A DNA stretch of 64,000 nucleotides from Szabonella alba. GTDB lineage: Bacteria > Pseudomonadota > Alphaproteobacteria > Rhodobacterales > Rhodobacteraceae. Under the pieces are notes generated by a model, which saw nothing but the letters and a program-made list of their open reading frames with translations, ran no database searches and was not told the DNA's origin. A program made the translations under genes and the position numbers. Position 1 is the first letter of the stretch. Each line of letters starts with the position of its first letter. Location: contig NZ_JAESVN010000009.1 of the NCBI RefSeq assembly GCF_016765775.1, positions 38,430 to 102,429 of the forward strand. Reading direction: 5' to 3'. Below are positions 53,290-63,957 of this stretch, in pieces.

Positions 53290-53364
53290 GAGGGGGGCGC
53301 TGCCCCCGTCCCGTTTGCTGCGCGCAAACGGGACTCCCCCGGGATATTTGCGGACAGAAAAACC
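53290..53364 (-). repeat. Modular hairpin repeat, copy D
   Basis: On the minus strand TTTTTCTGTCCGCAAATATC then CCGGGGG, a GTCCCGTTTGCGCGCAGCAA-ACGGGAC hairpin and GGGGGCAGCGCCCCCC. Same module order as copies A and B. It lies between corC and the next plus-strand gene. Confidence 0.85.
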
Positions 53365-53491
53365 ACCCCCGCAGGAGGCCCCACCGCACAGGGGCGAAAG
53401 CGGGCCACCCGATGCCGCTATCAGGCATTGCACCTGCGCGGGCGCGGCCTAGAAAGGGGCAGGCAGTAACGAGACAGGCAGGATACGCGTG

Positions 53492-55531
53492 ATGTCGGAT
53501 GAGGCACTGGTCATTTTCACCCCCTCGGGCAAGCGGGGACGCTTTGCCGTCGGCACACCGGTTCTGCAGGCTGCCCGCGCGCTTGGCGTCGATCTCGACA
53601 GTGTCTGCGGCGGACGCGGCATCTGTTCGAAATGCCAGATCACGCCGGGATATGGCGATTTTTCCAAACATGGCGTGACTGTTGCCCCCGATGCGCTGTC
53701 GGACTGGAACGCGGTCGAGGAGCGTTACAAATCGAAACGCGGCCTGATCGAGGGGCGGCGTCTTGGGTGTCAGGCAAAGGTCATGGGCGATGTCGTGATC
53801 GACGTGCCGCCCGAAAGTCAGGTCCATAAACAGGTGATCCGCAAACGCGCCGAGGCGCGGCAGATCACGCTCGATCCGGCGGTGCGGCTGCATTATATCG
53901 AGGTGGTCGAACCCGACATGCACGAACCCTCGGGCGATCTGGAACGCCTGTCGGATGCGCTGCGCGATCAATGGGATATCGCGCGCGTCACCTGCGCCTT
54001 TCCGGTGCTGGCCATTCTGCAGACCGCGCTGCGCAAGGGCGAATGGCGCGTGACCGTCGCCCTGCACCAGTCCGAAGACAGCGAAACGCCACGCATCCTG
54101 CATGTCTGGCCGGGACTGTATGAGGGCGGCATCTATGGCATGGCGGTCGATCTGGGCTCGACCACCATCGCGGGCCATCTGTGCGACCTGCGCACCGGCG
54201 ACGTGCTGACCTCTTCGGGGCTGATGAACCCGCAGATCCGCTTTGGCGAGGATCTGATGAGCCGCGTGTCCTATTCCATGATGAATGAAAACGGCGCGGC
54301 CGAGATGACGGCGGCGGTGCGCGACGGCATGAACCGGCTGTTCGGACAGGTGGCGGATGAGGCCGGGATCGACCGCAATCTGATCCTTGATGCGGTTTTC
54401 GTCTGCAACCCGGTCATGCATCACCTGTTTCTGGGCATCGACCCCTATGAGTTGGGTCAGGCGCCCTTCGCGCTGGCGACATCGAATGCGCTGCGCCTGC
54501 GGGCGCGGGATCTGGGGCTGGATGTCCATCCGGCGGCGCGGGCCTATCTTCTGCCCTGCATCGCGGGCCATGTGGGCGCGGATGCCGCTGCCGTGGCCCT
54601 GTCGGAAGCGCCCGAGAAATCGGCCGAACTGCTGCTGGTCGTCGATGTCGGCACCAATGCCGAGATTCTGCTGGGCAATACCGAAAAGGTGCTGGCCTGT
54701 TCGTCCCCCACCGGGCCCGCCTTTGAAGGCGCGCAAATCTCATCGGGGCAGCGCGCTGCACCGGGCGCCATCGAGCGGGTGGAGATTGACCCCGCAACCA
54801 AGGTGCCGCGCTTCCGCGTGATCGGCTGTGATCTGTGGTCCGACGATCCGGGTTTTGCCGAGGCGACCGCCGCCAGCGGGATCACCGGCATCTGCGGATC
54901 GGGCATCATCGAGATGGTGGCCGAAATGCGCATGGCCGGGCTGGTGGACGGGCCGGGCCTGATCGGGTCGCCCGATCAGACCGGATCGGACCGCATCTTT
55001 CAGGACGGGCGGACATGGTCCTATCTGGTGCATGATGCCAGTGCCTCGGGCGGGCCGAAAATCACCGTCACCAACCGCGATATCCGCGAGATCCAGATGG
55101 CCAAGGCAGCACTTTATTCCGGCGCACGGCTGTTGATGGACAAGTTCGGCGTGGACAAGGTTGACCGGATCGTGCTGGCCGGGGCCTTTGGCGCGCATAT
55201 CAGCCCGAAACATGCGATGGTTCTGGGCATGATCCCCGACGCGCCGCTGGACAAGGTGACAAGTGCCGGCAATGCTGCCGGAACCGGCGCGCGGATCGCA
55301 TTGCTGAACCGCCGCAGCCGCGCCGAGATCGAGGATACCGTGCGCCGCATCCACAAGATCGAAACCGCAATCGAACCCCGGTTTCAGGAGCATTTCGTCA
55401 ATGCCTCCCATATCCCCAATGCGGTGGAACCCTTCCCGGTCCTGTCCGGGCTGGTGACCCTGCCGGATGTGATTTTCAATACCGGCGGCGGTGACGGTGA
55501 GGGTGGCGGACGGCGGCGCAGACGGGGCTGA
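53492..55531 (+). CDS. 2Fe-2S/ASKHA (DUF4445, RamA-like) protein
   Basis: A 679-residue protein: an N-terminal plant-type ferredoxin domain with cluster ligands Cys39, Cys45, Cys48 and Cys93 (CGGRGICSKC, RRLGCQAKV), then an ASKHA ATPase domain (MAVDLGSTTIAGHLCDL, VVDVGTNAEILLG, VLAGAFGAHI). Proteins of this make-up reductively reactivate corrinoid methyltransferases, as RamA does. A glycine- and arginine-rich tail ends it. No corrinoid protein is in the window, so the partner is unknown; MetH or a methylamine methyltransferase are guesses. GTG 53489 is an alternate start. Confidence 0.88.
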   Translation: MSDEALVIFTPSGKRGRFAVGTPVLQAARALGVDLDSVCGGRGICSKCQITPGYGDFSKHGVTVAPDALSDWNAVEERYKSKRGLIEGRRLGCQAKVMGDVVIDVPPESQVHKQVIRKRAEARQITLDPAVRLHYIEVVEPDMHEPSGDLERLSDALRDQWDIARVTCAFPVLAILQTALRKGEWRVTVALHQSEDSETPRILHVWPGLYEGGIYGMAVDLGSTTIAGHLCDLRTGDVLTSSGLMNPQIRFGEDLMSRVSYSMMNENGAAEMTAAVRDGMNRLFGQVADEAGIDRNLILDAVFVCNPVMHHLFLGIDPYELGQAPFALATSNALRLRARDLGLDVHPAARAYLLPCIAGHVGADAAAVALSEAPEKSAELLLVVDVGTNAEILLGNTEKVLACSSPTGPAFEGAQISSGQRAAPGAIERVEIDPATKVPRFRVIGCDLWSDDPGFAEATAASGITGICGSGIIEMVAEMRMAGLVDGPGLIGSPDQTGSDRIFQDGRTWSYLVHDASASGGPKITVTNRDIREIQMAKAALYSGARLLMDKFGVDKVDRIVLAGAFGAHISPKHAMVLGMIPDAPLDKVTSAGNAAGTGARIALLNRRSRAEIEDTVRRIHKIETAIEPRFQEHFVNASHIPNAVEPFPVLSGLVTLPDVIFNTGGGDGEGGGRRRRRG

Positions 55532-55551
55532 CGGGGCAGCAGCTCAAGGAA

Positions 55552-55579
55552 AAAGGGCGCCCCGATCAGGGCGCCCTTT
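55552..55579. terminator. Bidirectional terminator after the ASKHA gene
   Basis: AAAGGGCGCCC / GGGCGCCCTTT, an 11-bp perfect stem with a six-base loop, between convergent genes. Confidence 0.85.
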
Positions 55580-55643
55580 GTGGTTTCGGTTCTGATTTCG
55601 GGGATGGGGCAAAGGTCTGCACCGCCTTGCCCCCCGCCCGCCC

Positions 55644-55934
55644 CTAGTCCAGTTCTTCCAGTACCATCAGGTCGCGGACGGACGCGCCCTTGGCATGGGC
55701 CAGCGCCGCCTGATATTCCGGGCTGTTATAGCATGCCACGCCCGCCTCGAGCGAAGGGAAGCGCGCCACGACATTGCGGGCGCGGTCGCGGCCCTCAAGC
55801 TGCACATAGCGCCCGCCGCGCGACAGGAACACCCCGCCATGGGCCGCAATTGCCGGGCCCGCAAGGGCGGCATATTGGCCATAAGCGTCGGCATCCGTCA
55901 CCTCGACATGGGCGATCCACAATGCTGTCGGCAT
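55644..55934 (-). CDS. DUF1330 domain protein
   Basis: A 96-residue dimeric alpha/beta-barrel-like protein starting MPTALWIAHVEVTDADAYGQ, with the DUF1330 core FLSRGGRYVQLEGRDRARNV and SPEYQAAL. A GGGGGGAAG purine run precedes the ATG, which lies one base after the alaS stop. It is probably cotranscribed with alaS. Function unknown. Confidence 0.87.
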   Translation of the reverse strand: MPTALWIAHVEVTDADAYGQYAALAGPAIAAHGGVFLSRGGRYVQLEGRDRARNVVARFPSLEAGVACYNSPEYQAALAHAKGASVRDLMVLEELD

Positions 55935-55935
55935 A

Positions 55936-58596
55936 TCACTTCCCCCCCAGAATGGCCTCGACCGCCGCAATGGCAGCCTCGGCGCCCGCAATATCCGCGC
56001 CACCCGCCTGCGCCATGTCGGGACGGCCACCGCCGCCCTTGCCGCCCATGGCCTCGGCCGCCGCGCGCACCAGCGTCACCGCCGACAGCGTATCGGTCAG
56101 ATCCGGCGTGACCCCGGCCGCCACGGCGGGCTTCGCGCCGGTATCGGCGATCAGCAGCACCGCGCCGGACCCGACACGCGCCTTCATCTCATCCACCAGC
56201 CCGGGAAGATCCTTGCCCGCGACCCCCGTCATGACCTGCGCGATCAGCTTCACGCCACCGATCTCACGGATCTCGACGCCCGCCGCACCGCCGCCCGACA
56301 TGGCCAGTTCACGGCGCAGTTGGGCGACCTCATTTTCCAGCTTGCGGCGTTCATCCAGCAGCGCCTTGGCGCGCCCTGCCAGTTCGTCAGGCGTGACCTT
56401 CAGCACCGCCGCCACCTCCTGCAACTGCCGGGTCTGCGCCTTGACATGGGCCAGCGCGCCCTCACCGGTCAGCGCCTCGATCCGCCGCACCCCGGCGGAA
56501 GAGGCCGAATCGCCCAGCAGCACGAAGATCCCGATCTGCCCGGTCCGCGCGACATGGGTGCCGCCGCAAAGCTCCAGACTGTAGGTCTGCCCGTCGGTGC
56601 CCTTGCCGGACCCATCCAGCATGCCCATGGACACCACGCGCACCTCATGGCCGTATTTCTCGCCGAACAGCGCCTGCGCGCCCAGGGCGCGGGCCTCATC
56701 CGGGGTCATGATACGCGTATCGACCACGCTGTTCTGGCGGATGAATTCATTCACCTCGGCCTCGACCTGCACCAGTTCCGCCGCCGACAGCCCCTGCGAA
56801 TGCGAAAAGTCGAAGCGCAGCCGGTCGGGCGCGTTCAGCGATCCGCGCTGCGCCACATGATCGCCAAGCGCGCGGCGCAGCGCCTCATGCAGCAGATGCG
56901 TGGCGGAATGATTTGCGCGAATGGCTGAACGGCGGTCATGATCAACGCTCAGCGCCGCGCCCTGCCCCTTGGTGATCTCCCCCTCGACCACTTCGCCGAT
57001 ATGGATATGCAGGCCCTGACTTTTCTTCGTGTCGGTAATCCGCACAACAGCGCTGCCGCTGCGCAACAGGCCCGCATCACCCAGCTGACCACCCGATTCG
57101 GCATAGAAAGGCGTCTGGTTAAGGACGATTTGCACCGGCTCTCCGGCCTTGGCCGCCGCGATTTCAGCCCCGTCGCGCACCAGCGCAAGGATCTGCCCCT
57201 CGGCGGTTTCGGTGTCATAGCCCAGAAATTCTGTCGCACCCTCTGCCTCAGCAAGATCAAACCAGATCGCGGCATCGCTGGTTTCACCCGACCCGGCCCA
57301 TGAGGCGCGCGCCTTGGCCTTCTGTTCGGCCATGGCCGCGTCGAAGCCGTCGGTATCGACGCTGCGGCCCTTTTCGCGCAGCGCGTCCTGCGTCAGATCC
57401 AGCGGGAAACCATAGGTGTCATACAGTTTGAAAGCCGCCGCCCCCGGCAGTTCCGCCCCTTCGGGCAGGCCCGACAGTTCATCATCCAGCAGTTTCAGGC
57501 CGCGATCCAGCGTCTGGCGAAAGCGGGTTTCTTCCAGCCGCAGGGTTTCCTCGATCAGCGCCTGCGCGCGGGACAGTTCGGGATAGGCCGACCCCATCTG
57601 GCGCACCAATGCCGGCACCAGACGGTGCATCACCGGATCCTGCGCACCCAACTGATGGGCATGGCGCATCGCGCGGCGCATGATCCGGCGCAGCACATAG
57701 CCGCGCCCCTCATTCGAGGGCATCACCCCGTCGGCGATCAGGAAAGAGGTCGAGCGCAGGTGGTCCGCGATCACCCGGTGATGGATGCGGCCCGGCCCGT
57801 CTGGGTCCTGACTGGTGGCATGGGCCGATGCCTCGATCAGCGCGCGCATCAGGTCTGTGTCGTAATTGTCATGCTTGCCCTGCAGCAGGGCGCCAATCCG
57901 TTCCAGCCCCATGCCGGTATCAATCGACTGCATCGGCAGCGGTTCCAGCCGCCCGTCGGCGAACTGTTCATTCTGCATGAAGACGAGGTTCCAGATCTCG
58001 ATGAAGCGGTCACCATCCTCATCGGCGCTGCCGGGCGGGCCGCCCCAGATCTTGTCGCCATGGTCAAAGAAGATCTCGGTGCAGGGGCCGCAGGGGCCGG
58101 TCGGCCCCATGCGCCAGAAATTGTCATCCGTCGCAATGCGGATGATGCGGTCATCGGAGAGGCCCGCGACCTTTTTCCAGATATCCGCCGCCTCGTCATC
58201 GGTATGGTAGACCGTGACCAGCAACCGGTCCTTGGGAATGTCGAAATCGCGGGTCAGAAGCTCCCATGCGAAGGGGATCGCGTCGGATTTGAAATAATCA
58301 CCGAAGCTGAAATTGCCCAGCATCTCAAAGAACGTATGGTGCCGCGCGGTATAGCCGACATTGTCGAGGTCATTATGCTTGCCGCCCGCCCGCACGCATT
58401 TCTGCGAGGTGGTGGCGCGGGAATAGTCGCGCGTCTCGGCGCCGGTAAAGCAGTTCTTGAACTGCACCATGCCGGAATTGGTGAACATCAGCGTCGGATC
58501 GTTGCGCGGGACCAGCGGGCTGCTGTCCACGATACGGTGGCCGTTGCGTTGAAAATAATTCAGGAAGGTGGAACGGATATCGTTCAGCGACGGCAT
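55936..58596 (-). CDS. alaS: Alanyl-tRNA synthetase
   Basis: Charges tRNA-Ala and edits mischarged tRNA. The 886-residue protein begins [20 protein letters not shown], with class II motifs in [17 protein letters not shown] and [14 protein letters not shown]. The editing-site [12 protein letters not shown] and [10 protein letters not shown] contain the zinc ligands, and the C-Ala domain follows. Full length. Downstream of recA on the same strand, the common recA-alaS order. Confidence 0.98.
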   Translation of the reverse strand: MPSLNDIRSTFLNYFQRNGHRIVDSSPLVPRNDPTLMFTNSGMVQFKNCFTGAETRDYSRATTSQKCVRAGGKHNDLDNVGYTARHHTFFEMLGNFSFGDYFKSDAIPFAWELLTRDFDIPKDRLLVTVYHTDDEAADIWKKVAGLSDDRIIRIATDDNFWRMGPTGPCGPCTEIFFDHGDKIWGGPPGSADEDGDRFIEIWNLVFMQNEQFADGRLEPLPMQSIDTGMGLERIGALLQGKHDNYDTDLMRALIEASAHATSQDPDGPGRIHHRVIADHLRSTSFLIADGVMPSNEGRGYVLRRIMRRAMRHAHQLGAQDPVMHRLVPALVRQMGSAYPELSRAQALIEETLRLEETRFRQTLDRGLKLLDDELSGLPEGAELPGAAAFKLYDTYGFPLDLTQDALREKGRSVDTDGFDAAMAEQKAKARASWAGSGETSDAAIWFDLAEAEGATEFLGYDTETAEGQILALVRDGAEIAAAKAGEPVQIVLNQTPFYAESGGQLGDAGLLRSGSAVVRITDTKKSQGLHIHIGEVVEGEITKGQGAALSVDHDRRSAIRANHSATHLLHEALRRALGDHVAQRGSLNAPDRLRFDFSHSQGLSAAELVQVEAEVNEFIRQNSVVDTRIMTPDEARALGAQALFGEKYGHEVRVVSMGMLDGSGKGTDGQTYSLELCGGTHVARTGQIGIFVLLGDSASSAGVRRIEALTGEGALAHVKAQTRQLQEVAAVLKVTPDELAGRAKALLDERRKLENEVAQLRRELAMSGGGAAGVEIREIGGVKLIAQVMTGVAGKDLPGLVDEMKARVGSGAVLLIADTGAKPAVAAGVTPDLTDTLSAVTLVRAAAEAMGGKGGGGRPDMAQAGGADIAGAEAAIAAVEAILGGK

Positions 58597-58992
58597 TGGA
58601 CGGGCCCCTTGGTCGGCGGATGGTCGGCAGGTCAGGCGGATGACAGCTCAGGCTTTCGGGGGTTGAGGTTTAACGGCGCGCAACCGCCCTGTCCACAAGC
58701 CTTTCCACCCAGCCGGATAGGCAGCGAAAAGGGGCGGATCGCCATGATCCGCCCCCCTTGGCATTGCTGCGCCCGCTGATTCTTTTGCCCGGTCACCTCT
58801 GCGCCCGGTCACAGCAGAACCCTGTCACTGCGGCGCCCAGTCTTTGCTGCGCCCGATCCTTGCTGCGACCGGTTACTGCTGCACAGGGGCACCGCTGCGC
58901 CCGGTGCGTCCCGGGCGCGTTCAGCCCTGCCGCTGGTCATCTCCCGATGGCAGCCCCGCCCTCCGGTTCCGGCGCAACGGGGCTCTGGGCGG
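58597..58992. repeat. recA-alaS gap with degenerate GC-rich repeats
   Basis: About 396 bases. From about 58764 to 58915 a loose, diverged unit recurs: CTGCGCCCG, CTGCGCCCGGTCAC, GCTGCGCCCGATCCT and GCTGCGACCGGTTACTGCT, roughly every 20-30 bases. Copies are imperfect. A GCCCGGGACGCACCGGGC hairpin near 58898-58915 may end recA. No gene is seen. Confidence 0.5.
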
Positions 58993-60063
58993 TCACATAT
59001 CGACCAGATCGCCGTCATTGCCCTCGGACATATGGAAATCCAGCCCATGCGAAGCACGGATCTTTTCCTCGATCGCATCGGCGACCGCCGGATTGGATTT
59101 CAGGAAGCTCTTGGCATTCTCACGTCCCTGACCGATCCGCTCATCCCCGTAGGAATACCAGGAGCCAGATTTCTCGACCACACCGGCCTTGACGCCCAGA
59201 TCCAGCAATTCGCCGGTCTTGGAGATGCCTTCGCCATACATGATGTCGAATTCCACCTGCTTGAAGGGCGGGGCCACCTTGTTCTTGACGACCTTCACCC
59301 GGGTTGTGTTGCCGGTCACCTCATCACGTTCCTTGATCGCGCCGATGCGGCGGATATCCAGCCGGACCGAAGCGTAGAATTTCAGCGCATTGCCACCCGT
59401 CGTCGTTTCGGGGCTGCCGAACATCACACCGATCTTCATGCGGATCTGGTTGATGAAGATCACCATGCAGTTGGACCGTCCGATCGAGGCGGTCAGCTTG
59501 CGCATGGCCTGGCTCATCAGCCGGGCCTGACTGCCCATCTGCATATCGCCCATATCGCCCTCGATCTCGGATTTGGGCACAAGGGCTGCCACCGAATCGA
59601 TCACGATCAGGCTGACCGCGCCCGAGCGCACCAGCGTATCCACGATCTCAAGCGCCTGTTCGCCGGTATCGGGCTGGCTGATCAGCAACTCATCCAGATT
59701 GACGCCCAGCTTCTTGGCATATTGCGGGTCCAGCGCATGTTCGGCATCGACAAAGGCGCAGACGCCGCCCTTTTTCTGTTCCTCGGCCACGACATGCAGT
59801 GTCAGCGTCGTCTTGCCCGAGCTTTCCGGCCCGTAGATTTCAATGATGCGGCCCTTGGGCAGCCCGCCGATCCCCAGCGCGATATCGAGACCCAGCGATC
59901 CGGTCGAGGTCGCCTCGACATCCATGATCGCGTTTTCCGAGCCGAGCTTCATGATCGAGCCCTTGCCGAACTGCCGCTCAATCTGGGCCAGCGCGCTTTC
60001 CAATGCTTTCGACTTGTCCATTTCGCGCTTGTCCTTCAATTCGAAAAGGTTCCCCACTGCCAT
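58993..60063 (-). CDS. recA: Recombinase RecA
   Basis: Forms filaments on single-stranded DNA for strand exchange and LexA cleavage. The 356-residue protein has Walker [11 protein letters not shown] (78-87), the L2 loop [20 protein letters not shown] and Walker [15 protein letters not shown] 60063 gives [21 protein letters not shown] LexA box lies 50 bases upstream, so it is SOS-regulated. Confidence 0.98.
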   Translation of the reverse strand: MAVGNLFELKDKREMDKSKALESALAQIERQFGKGSIMKLGSENAIMDVEATSTGSLGLDIALGIGGLPKGRIIEIYGPESSGKTTLTLHVVAEEQKKGGVCAFVDAEHALDPQYAKKLGVNLDELLISQPDTGEQALEIVDTLVRSGAVSLIVIDSVAALVPKSEIEGDMGDMQMGSQARLMSQAMRKLTASIGRSNCMVIFINQIRMKIGVMFGSPETTTGGNALKFYASVRLDIRRIGAIKERDEVTGNTTRVKVVKNKVAPPFKQVEFDIMYGEGISKTGELLDLGVKAGVVEKSGSWYSYGDERIGQGRENAKSFLKSNPAVADAIEEKIRASHGLDFHMSEGNDGDLVDM

Positions 60064-60112
60064 TCTCCGTCCCCTTATTCCACAGCCACGCACGGGCGGC
60101 AATCCGGTTCGC

Positions 60113-60127
60113 GTTCCTGTGTTGTTC
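60113..60127. promoter_or_regulatory. LexA box upstream of recA
   Basis: GTTC-CTGTGTT-GTTC matches the GTTC-N7-GTTC direct-repeat operator known for alphaproteobacterial LexA. It stands 50 bases before the recA start; another GTTC at 60107 may extend it. The sulfotransferase-like gene begins 128 bases away on the other strand. Confidence 0.8.
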
Positions 60128-60254
60128 TCACACTTTTCAGATCAAAACAAGAACATTTACCAGGAACTTTCCGATCTCAGCTTTTGGCCAAAGACGTTAA
60201 GGGATAGTTTACGACGAAGGACGAAAACCGGGGCAAAGCGGAGGTCGGGACGGT

Positions 60255-60851
60255 ATGTTGGTGTTCTGGGAGCAAGGTCTGGCCTTTCTGGCGACGCCAA
60301 AGACCGGGTCGACCGCCATCGAGGCGGCACTCGAATCGCTGTCGGCGGTGGTGGTGCAGCGCCCGCCGGTTCTGAAACATACCTCGGTGCGCCGCTTTCA
60401 CCGCTTCCTTGGCCCCTATCTTGAGGTCGCTTCGGGCCGGCCTTTCGAAGTCTGCGCGATGATGCGCGAGCCGCGCGACTGGCTGGGCAGCTGGTATCGC
60501 TATCGTCAGCGTGAGGATGTGACCGATGCGGCCAAAAGCACCCGGGGCCTGAGTTTCGACCAGTTCGTGCAGGCCTATTGCGCCGCGGAACAGCCCGATT
60601 TCGCCGCTGTCGGTTCGCAATCGGTGTTTCTGGCCGAACGCAAGGGCAAGGGGGTCGATCACCTGTTCCGCTATGCCGATATCGGCGCCTTCGTGCATTT
60701 CCTTGAGGACCGGCTGGGATGTGCGATCCACCTGCCCCGGCTGAACGTCTCCCCCGAGGCGGAGCTGGAGCTTTCGGGCGCCACCATCGCCCTGATGGAG
60801 CGGGTCATGGCCGAGGATTTTGCGCTTTACGCCTCCATCCGGCGCGGTTGA
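60255..60851 (+). CDS. Sulfotransferase-like P-loop protein
   Basis: A 198-residue protein with PKTGSTAIEAAL (15-26), a phosphosulfate-loop-like motif of PAPS-dependent sulfotransferases. REPRDWLGSWYRYR (70-83) fits the 3'-phosphate-binding arginine and serine. Later parts (FRYADIGAFVHFLEDRLG) match small bacterial members of the fold. Acceptor unknown; it could modify sugar or surface polymers. Divergent from recA. Confidence 0.7.
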   Translation: MLVFWEQGLAFLATPKTGSTAIEAALESLSAVVVQRPPVLKHTSVRRFHRFLGPYLEVASGRPFEVCAMMREPRDWLGSWYRYRQREDVTDAAKSTRGLSFDQFVQAYCAAEQPDFAAVGSQSVFLAERKGKGVDHLFRYADIGAFVHFLEDRLGCAIHLPRLNVSPEAELELSGATIALMERVMAEDFALYASIRRG

Positions 60852-61105
60852 TCCGCAGGTCTCCGGGGTAGCGCCGGGTCCGCCTCAGGCACAGGCTGCG
60901 CGGATCCTTCCTGGCCGGATCCGGAAATAGCCCATCCGCGGCGACACCGCCCTGCCCCCGATACTCACCAGACAAGGCGATTGCAGTCAGGGCATCGCCT
61001 GCATATGCGCTGGGCGCGACGATGCCCCGGCCCGCGCAGGGGTAGCGCAAGGCCCGATCAACGCCCCGATCAACATGGGGGTCAAACCCTGCCTTCGTCA
61101 TGCGG

Positions 61106-62086
61106 TCAGGTTCCGGTGCCCAGACGGCGCATATCCGCCTCCAGCGAGGCTGGCCCTGCGCCGCGTGCAATATTGTCCATCACTTCGCGGGCGGCAGGCC
61201 GGGAATCGGGGTTCAGACGCAGTGCGCGCTGGCCGCGTGACTGCCCCATCTTGCCCCCGGCAATGCGCAGCCCGTCCATGCCTTCCAGATCCACACGGTC
61301 GATTCGCGCCGATCCCAGCGGCAGCGAATCGCCGGGGCGCAGCGCCATCACACGGTCCAGCGGCAGGTGCAACCGGGCAATCACCGCTGTCAGGCGGACC
61401 TCGGCCTCTTCGACCTGAGCGGACAATGCGGCACGGAACAACAACGCCTGCGCCGCCGCCCCTGCCCCCGTCCCGACCACGGCCCCTGCCGGTATCTCGG
61501 GCTGACGCCCGCAGCCCATGGCAGGCAAGGCCAGGATCAACGCGCCCGATTTCTCGGCCTTGCCCAGAACCACCTCGGCCGTAAGGGTGCGATAGGCGAT
61601 ATCCTCCAGCAGCAGTCCCAAAGGGCGCGGATCCTCGATATGGGAGGTGATGCGGAACCCGTCAGTCCAGACCCGGTCAGGATCGGTCACAAGGGCGGCG
61701 GCAAGCCCCGCAAGGGCCGTGTCCAGCACGCCCGTCACCATGGCCGCATCGGTGCGGGTCGGACGGCGCGGCAGGGGGTCGGTTGCCGTCAGGCGGCCAA
61801 AGGTCTGCATCTCGATCAGCCCAGCCATCAGCCCCGGCCCGAGCACGATCAGTCCCAGCCCGCCCTTCGGCCCCTCCAGCATCGCGATCAGGGCGCGTTC
61901 CGGCAGGGTTTCCAGCAATTCGGCCAGTGACAGTTCTGCCAGACGGGGGCTGTCAAAGCGAAGTTCCAGCCCCATCGCCTCTTGCACCGCGCGGGCAAAG
62001 GCCAGTCGCCATGCACCCCCGGCCGCGCCGCCCTGCGGCCGGGGCTGCTGCTGGCCCGGCACGAGCTTTCTGCGGATCGCCTCCAT
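61106..62086 (-). CDS. Orphan FliM/FliN-like protein with SpoA domain
   Basis: A 326-residue protein with a FliM-like middle domain (LLETLPERALIAMLEGPKGG, GLIVLGPGLMAGLIEMQTFG) and a C-terminal SpoA/FliN-type domain (about 226-290, with LTAVIARLHLPLDRVMALRP, then LPLGSARIDRVDLEGMDGLR). No flagellar genes are nearby. It may be a motor-switch component encoded apart from the main cluster. ATG with GGGGA upstream. Confidence 0.8.
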   Translation of the reverse strand: MEAIRRKLVPGQQQPRPQGGAAGGAWRLAFARAVQEAMGLELRFDSPRLAELSLAELLETLPERALIAMLEGPKGGLGLIVLGPGLMAGLIEMQTFGRLTATDPLPRRPTRTDAAMVTGVLDTALAGLAAALVTDPDRVWTDGFRITSHIEDPRPLGLLLEDIAYRTLTAEVVLGKAEKSGALILALPAMGCGRQPEIPAGAVVGTGAGAAAQALLFRAALSAQVEEAEVRLTAVIARLHLPLDRVMALRPGDSLPLGSARIDRVDLEGMDGLRIAGGKMGQSRGQRALRLNPDSRPAAREVMDNIARGAGPASLEADMRRLGTGT

Positions 62087-62193
62087 CCCTGTCCCCGCTG
62101 CAAGTCACAGGGACATCCCCTGCCCTGACGGTTCTGGCAGAGCAGGATTGCCAAAGGCTTAACCGCGCCCGAACCGGCGCATCGAAGCCGCGA

Positions 62194-62784
62194 TCAGCGC
62201 AGCAGCAGCGGGTCGCGATTGCCCGCAGCGAAACGGCGAAGAACGGCGGGGTAAAGCCGGTGTTCCTGCACCAGCACCCTTGCGGCAAGGCTTGCGGCAT
62301 CGTCCCCCGGCAGAACCGGCACCCGCGCCTGCCCCAGCACGGGGCCCATATCCAGTTCCGCCGTCACCTCATGCACCGAACATCCCGCCTCGGCATCGCC
62401 TGCGGCAAGGGCGCGGGCATGGGTGTCAAGGCCGGGATATTTCGGCAAAAGCGAGGGGTGGATATTCAGCATCCGTCCCTGAAACCGCCGCACGAAATCC
62501 GGCGTCAGGATGCGCATGAAGCCCGCAAGGCACAGGATATCGGGTCGGGCCTGCAGGATCGGTTCCAGCAATGCCGCCTCAAAGCCCGCGCGATCCTTGC
62601 CAAAGGGGCGGTGATCGACCGCCGCCGTGGAAATCCCCATCCCTGCCGCCCGGGCCAGCCCCCCCGCCTGCGGGTCGTTCGAGGCTACCAGAACCGGGCG
62701 GCAGGGATGATCCCCCGCCATGTCCCGCGCCAGCGCCAGCATATTGGACCCACCCCCGGAAATCAGGATGGCAACCCGTTTCAC
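62194..62784 (-). CDS. purN: Phosphoribosylglycinamide formyltransferase
   Basis: Transfers the formyl group of 10-formyl-THF to GAR in purine synthesis. The 196-residue protein has [14 protein letters not shown], the catalytic asparagine-histidine segment [22 protein letters not shown] and the [15 protein letters not shown] asparagine/aspartate loop. Starts with GTG at 62784, overlapping the purM stop (GTGA). Confidence 0.96.
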   Translation of the reverse strand: MKRVAILISGGGSNMLALARDMAGDHPCRPVLVASNDPQAGGLARAAGMGISTAAVDHRPFGKDRAGFEAALLEPILQARPDILCLAGFMRILTPDFVRRFQGRMLNIHPSLLPKYPGLDTHARALAAGDAEAGCSVHEVTAELDMGPVLGQARVPVLPGDDAASLAARVLVQEHRLYPAVLRRFAAGNRDPLLLR

Positions 62785-63827
62785 AGCAGCTTGCCGCTGT
62801 AGATCACGCCCGCCCCCGGCACGACCTGCCCTATGCGCACAACCGTTTCCCCAGCGTCACGCAGCAGCGCCGTCAGCGCCTCGGCCCGGTCGGGCGAGAC
62901 GACCAGCATCATGCCGATGCCGCAGTTGAAGGTCTTGAGCAGTTCTGGTTCAGTCATGCCCGCCGTTTCGGCCAGCCAGCGGAAGACGGGCGGCAGCGCC
63001 CAGGCGTCAAGGTCGATCTGGCAGGCCAGCCCTTCAGGCAGCACGCGGGGCGGGTTTTCGGTCAGCCCACCGCCGGTGATATGGGCCAGCGCATGAACGC
63101 CGCCCGCCCGCACCGCCGCCAGCGCCTGTTTCACATAAAGCCGCGTGGGTGCGAGCAGCGCCGCACCAAGGTTGCCCCCGTCCCACGGACAGGGCGCATC
63201 CCAGCCGAGACCCGAGATTTCAACCACCTTGCGCACGAAGGAATAGCCGTTGGAATGCACGCCGTTCGAGGCCAGCCCCAGCAGCACATCGCCCGACGCC
63301 ACGCCCTGCGGCAGATCCGCGCCCCGCTCCATCGCGCCCACGGCGAAACCGGCAAGATCGAAATCGCCCTTGTGATACATGCCCGGCATTTCCGCCGTCT
63401 CACCGCCGATCAGCGCGCAGCCCGAGGCCTCACAGCCCGCAGCGATCCCGTTGATGATGCGCGTGGCCTCGTCAACATTCAGCTTGCCGGTCGCGAAATA
63501 GTCCAGAAAGAACAGCGGTTCTGCCCCTTGGCAGACCAGATCATTGACGCACATCGCGACCAGATCCACGCCGATCGTATCAACCTCACCCGTGTCGATG
63601 GCGATGCGCAGCTTGGTGCCCACCCCGTCGGTTGCCGCGACCAGAACCGGATCGCTATAGCCTGCGGCCTTGAGATCGAAGAGCGCGCCGAAGCCGCCCA
63701 GACCGGACATCGTGCCTGGCCGGGCCGTGCGTTTCGCGGCGGGCTTGATGCGTTCCACCAGCGCATTGCCTGCGTCGATATCCACGCCCGCATCCGCATA
63801 GGTGATGCCGTTCCTGCGATCGCTCAT
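62781..63827 (-). CDS. purM: Phosphoribosylformylglycinamidine cyclo-ligase
   Basis: Makes AIR from FGAM with ATP. The 348-residue protein has [50 protein letters not shown] and [17 protein letters not shown] lies six bases before ATG 63827; longer frame starts lack a ribosome site. Forms an overlapping operon with purN. Confidence 0.97.
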   Translation of the reverse strand: MSDRRNGITYADAGVDIDAGNALVERIKPAAKRTARPGTMSGLGGFGALFDLKAAGYSDPVLVAATDGVGTKLRIAIDTGEVDTIGVDLVAMCVNDLVCQGAEPLFFLDYFATGKLNVDEATRIINGIAAGCEASGCALIGGETAEMPGMYHKGDFDLAGFAVGAMERGADLPQGVASGDVLLGLASNGVHSNGYSFVRKVVEISGLGWDAPCPWDGGNLGAALLAPTRLYVKQALAAVRAGGVHALAHITGGGLTENPPRVLPEGLACQIDLDAWALPPVFRWLAETAGMTEPELLKTFNCGIGMMLVVSPDRAEALTALLRDAGETVVRIGQVVPGAGVIYSGKLL

Positions 63828-63957
63828 ATCCAGCCCTCCGGGTTTCCCGCGCGGGGTAACGCAAGCGCGGTCCTTTGGCAATCGGCTGCGGTCCGGTGCG
63901 GCGGGGGATCAACGGGCCCCGTCCGACGCATTTCCGGGCCGGGATGACAGCGGCATG

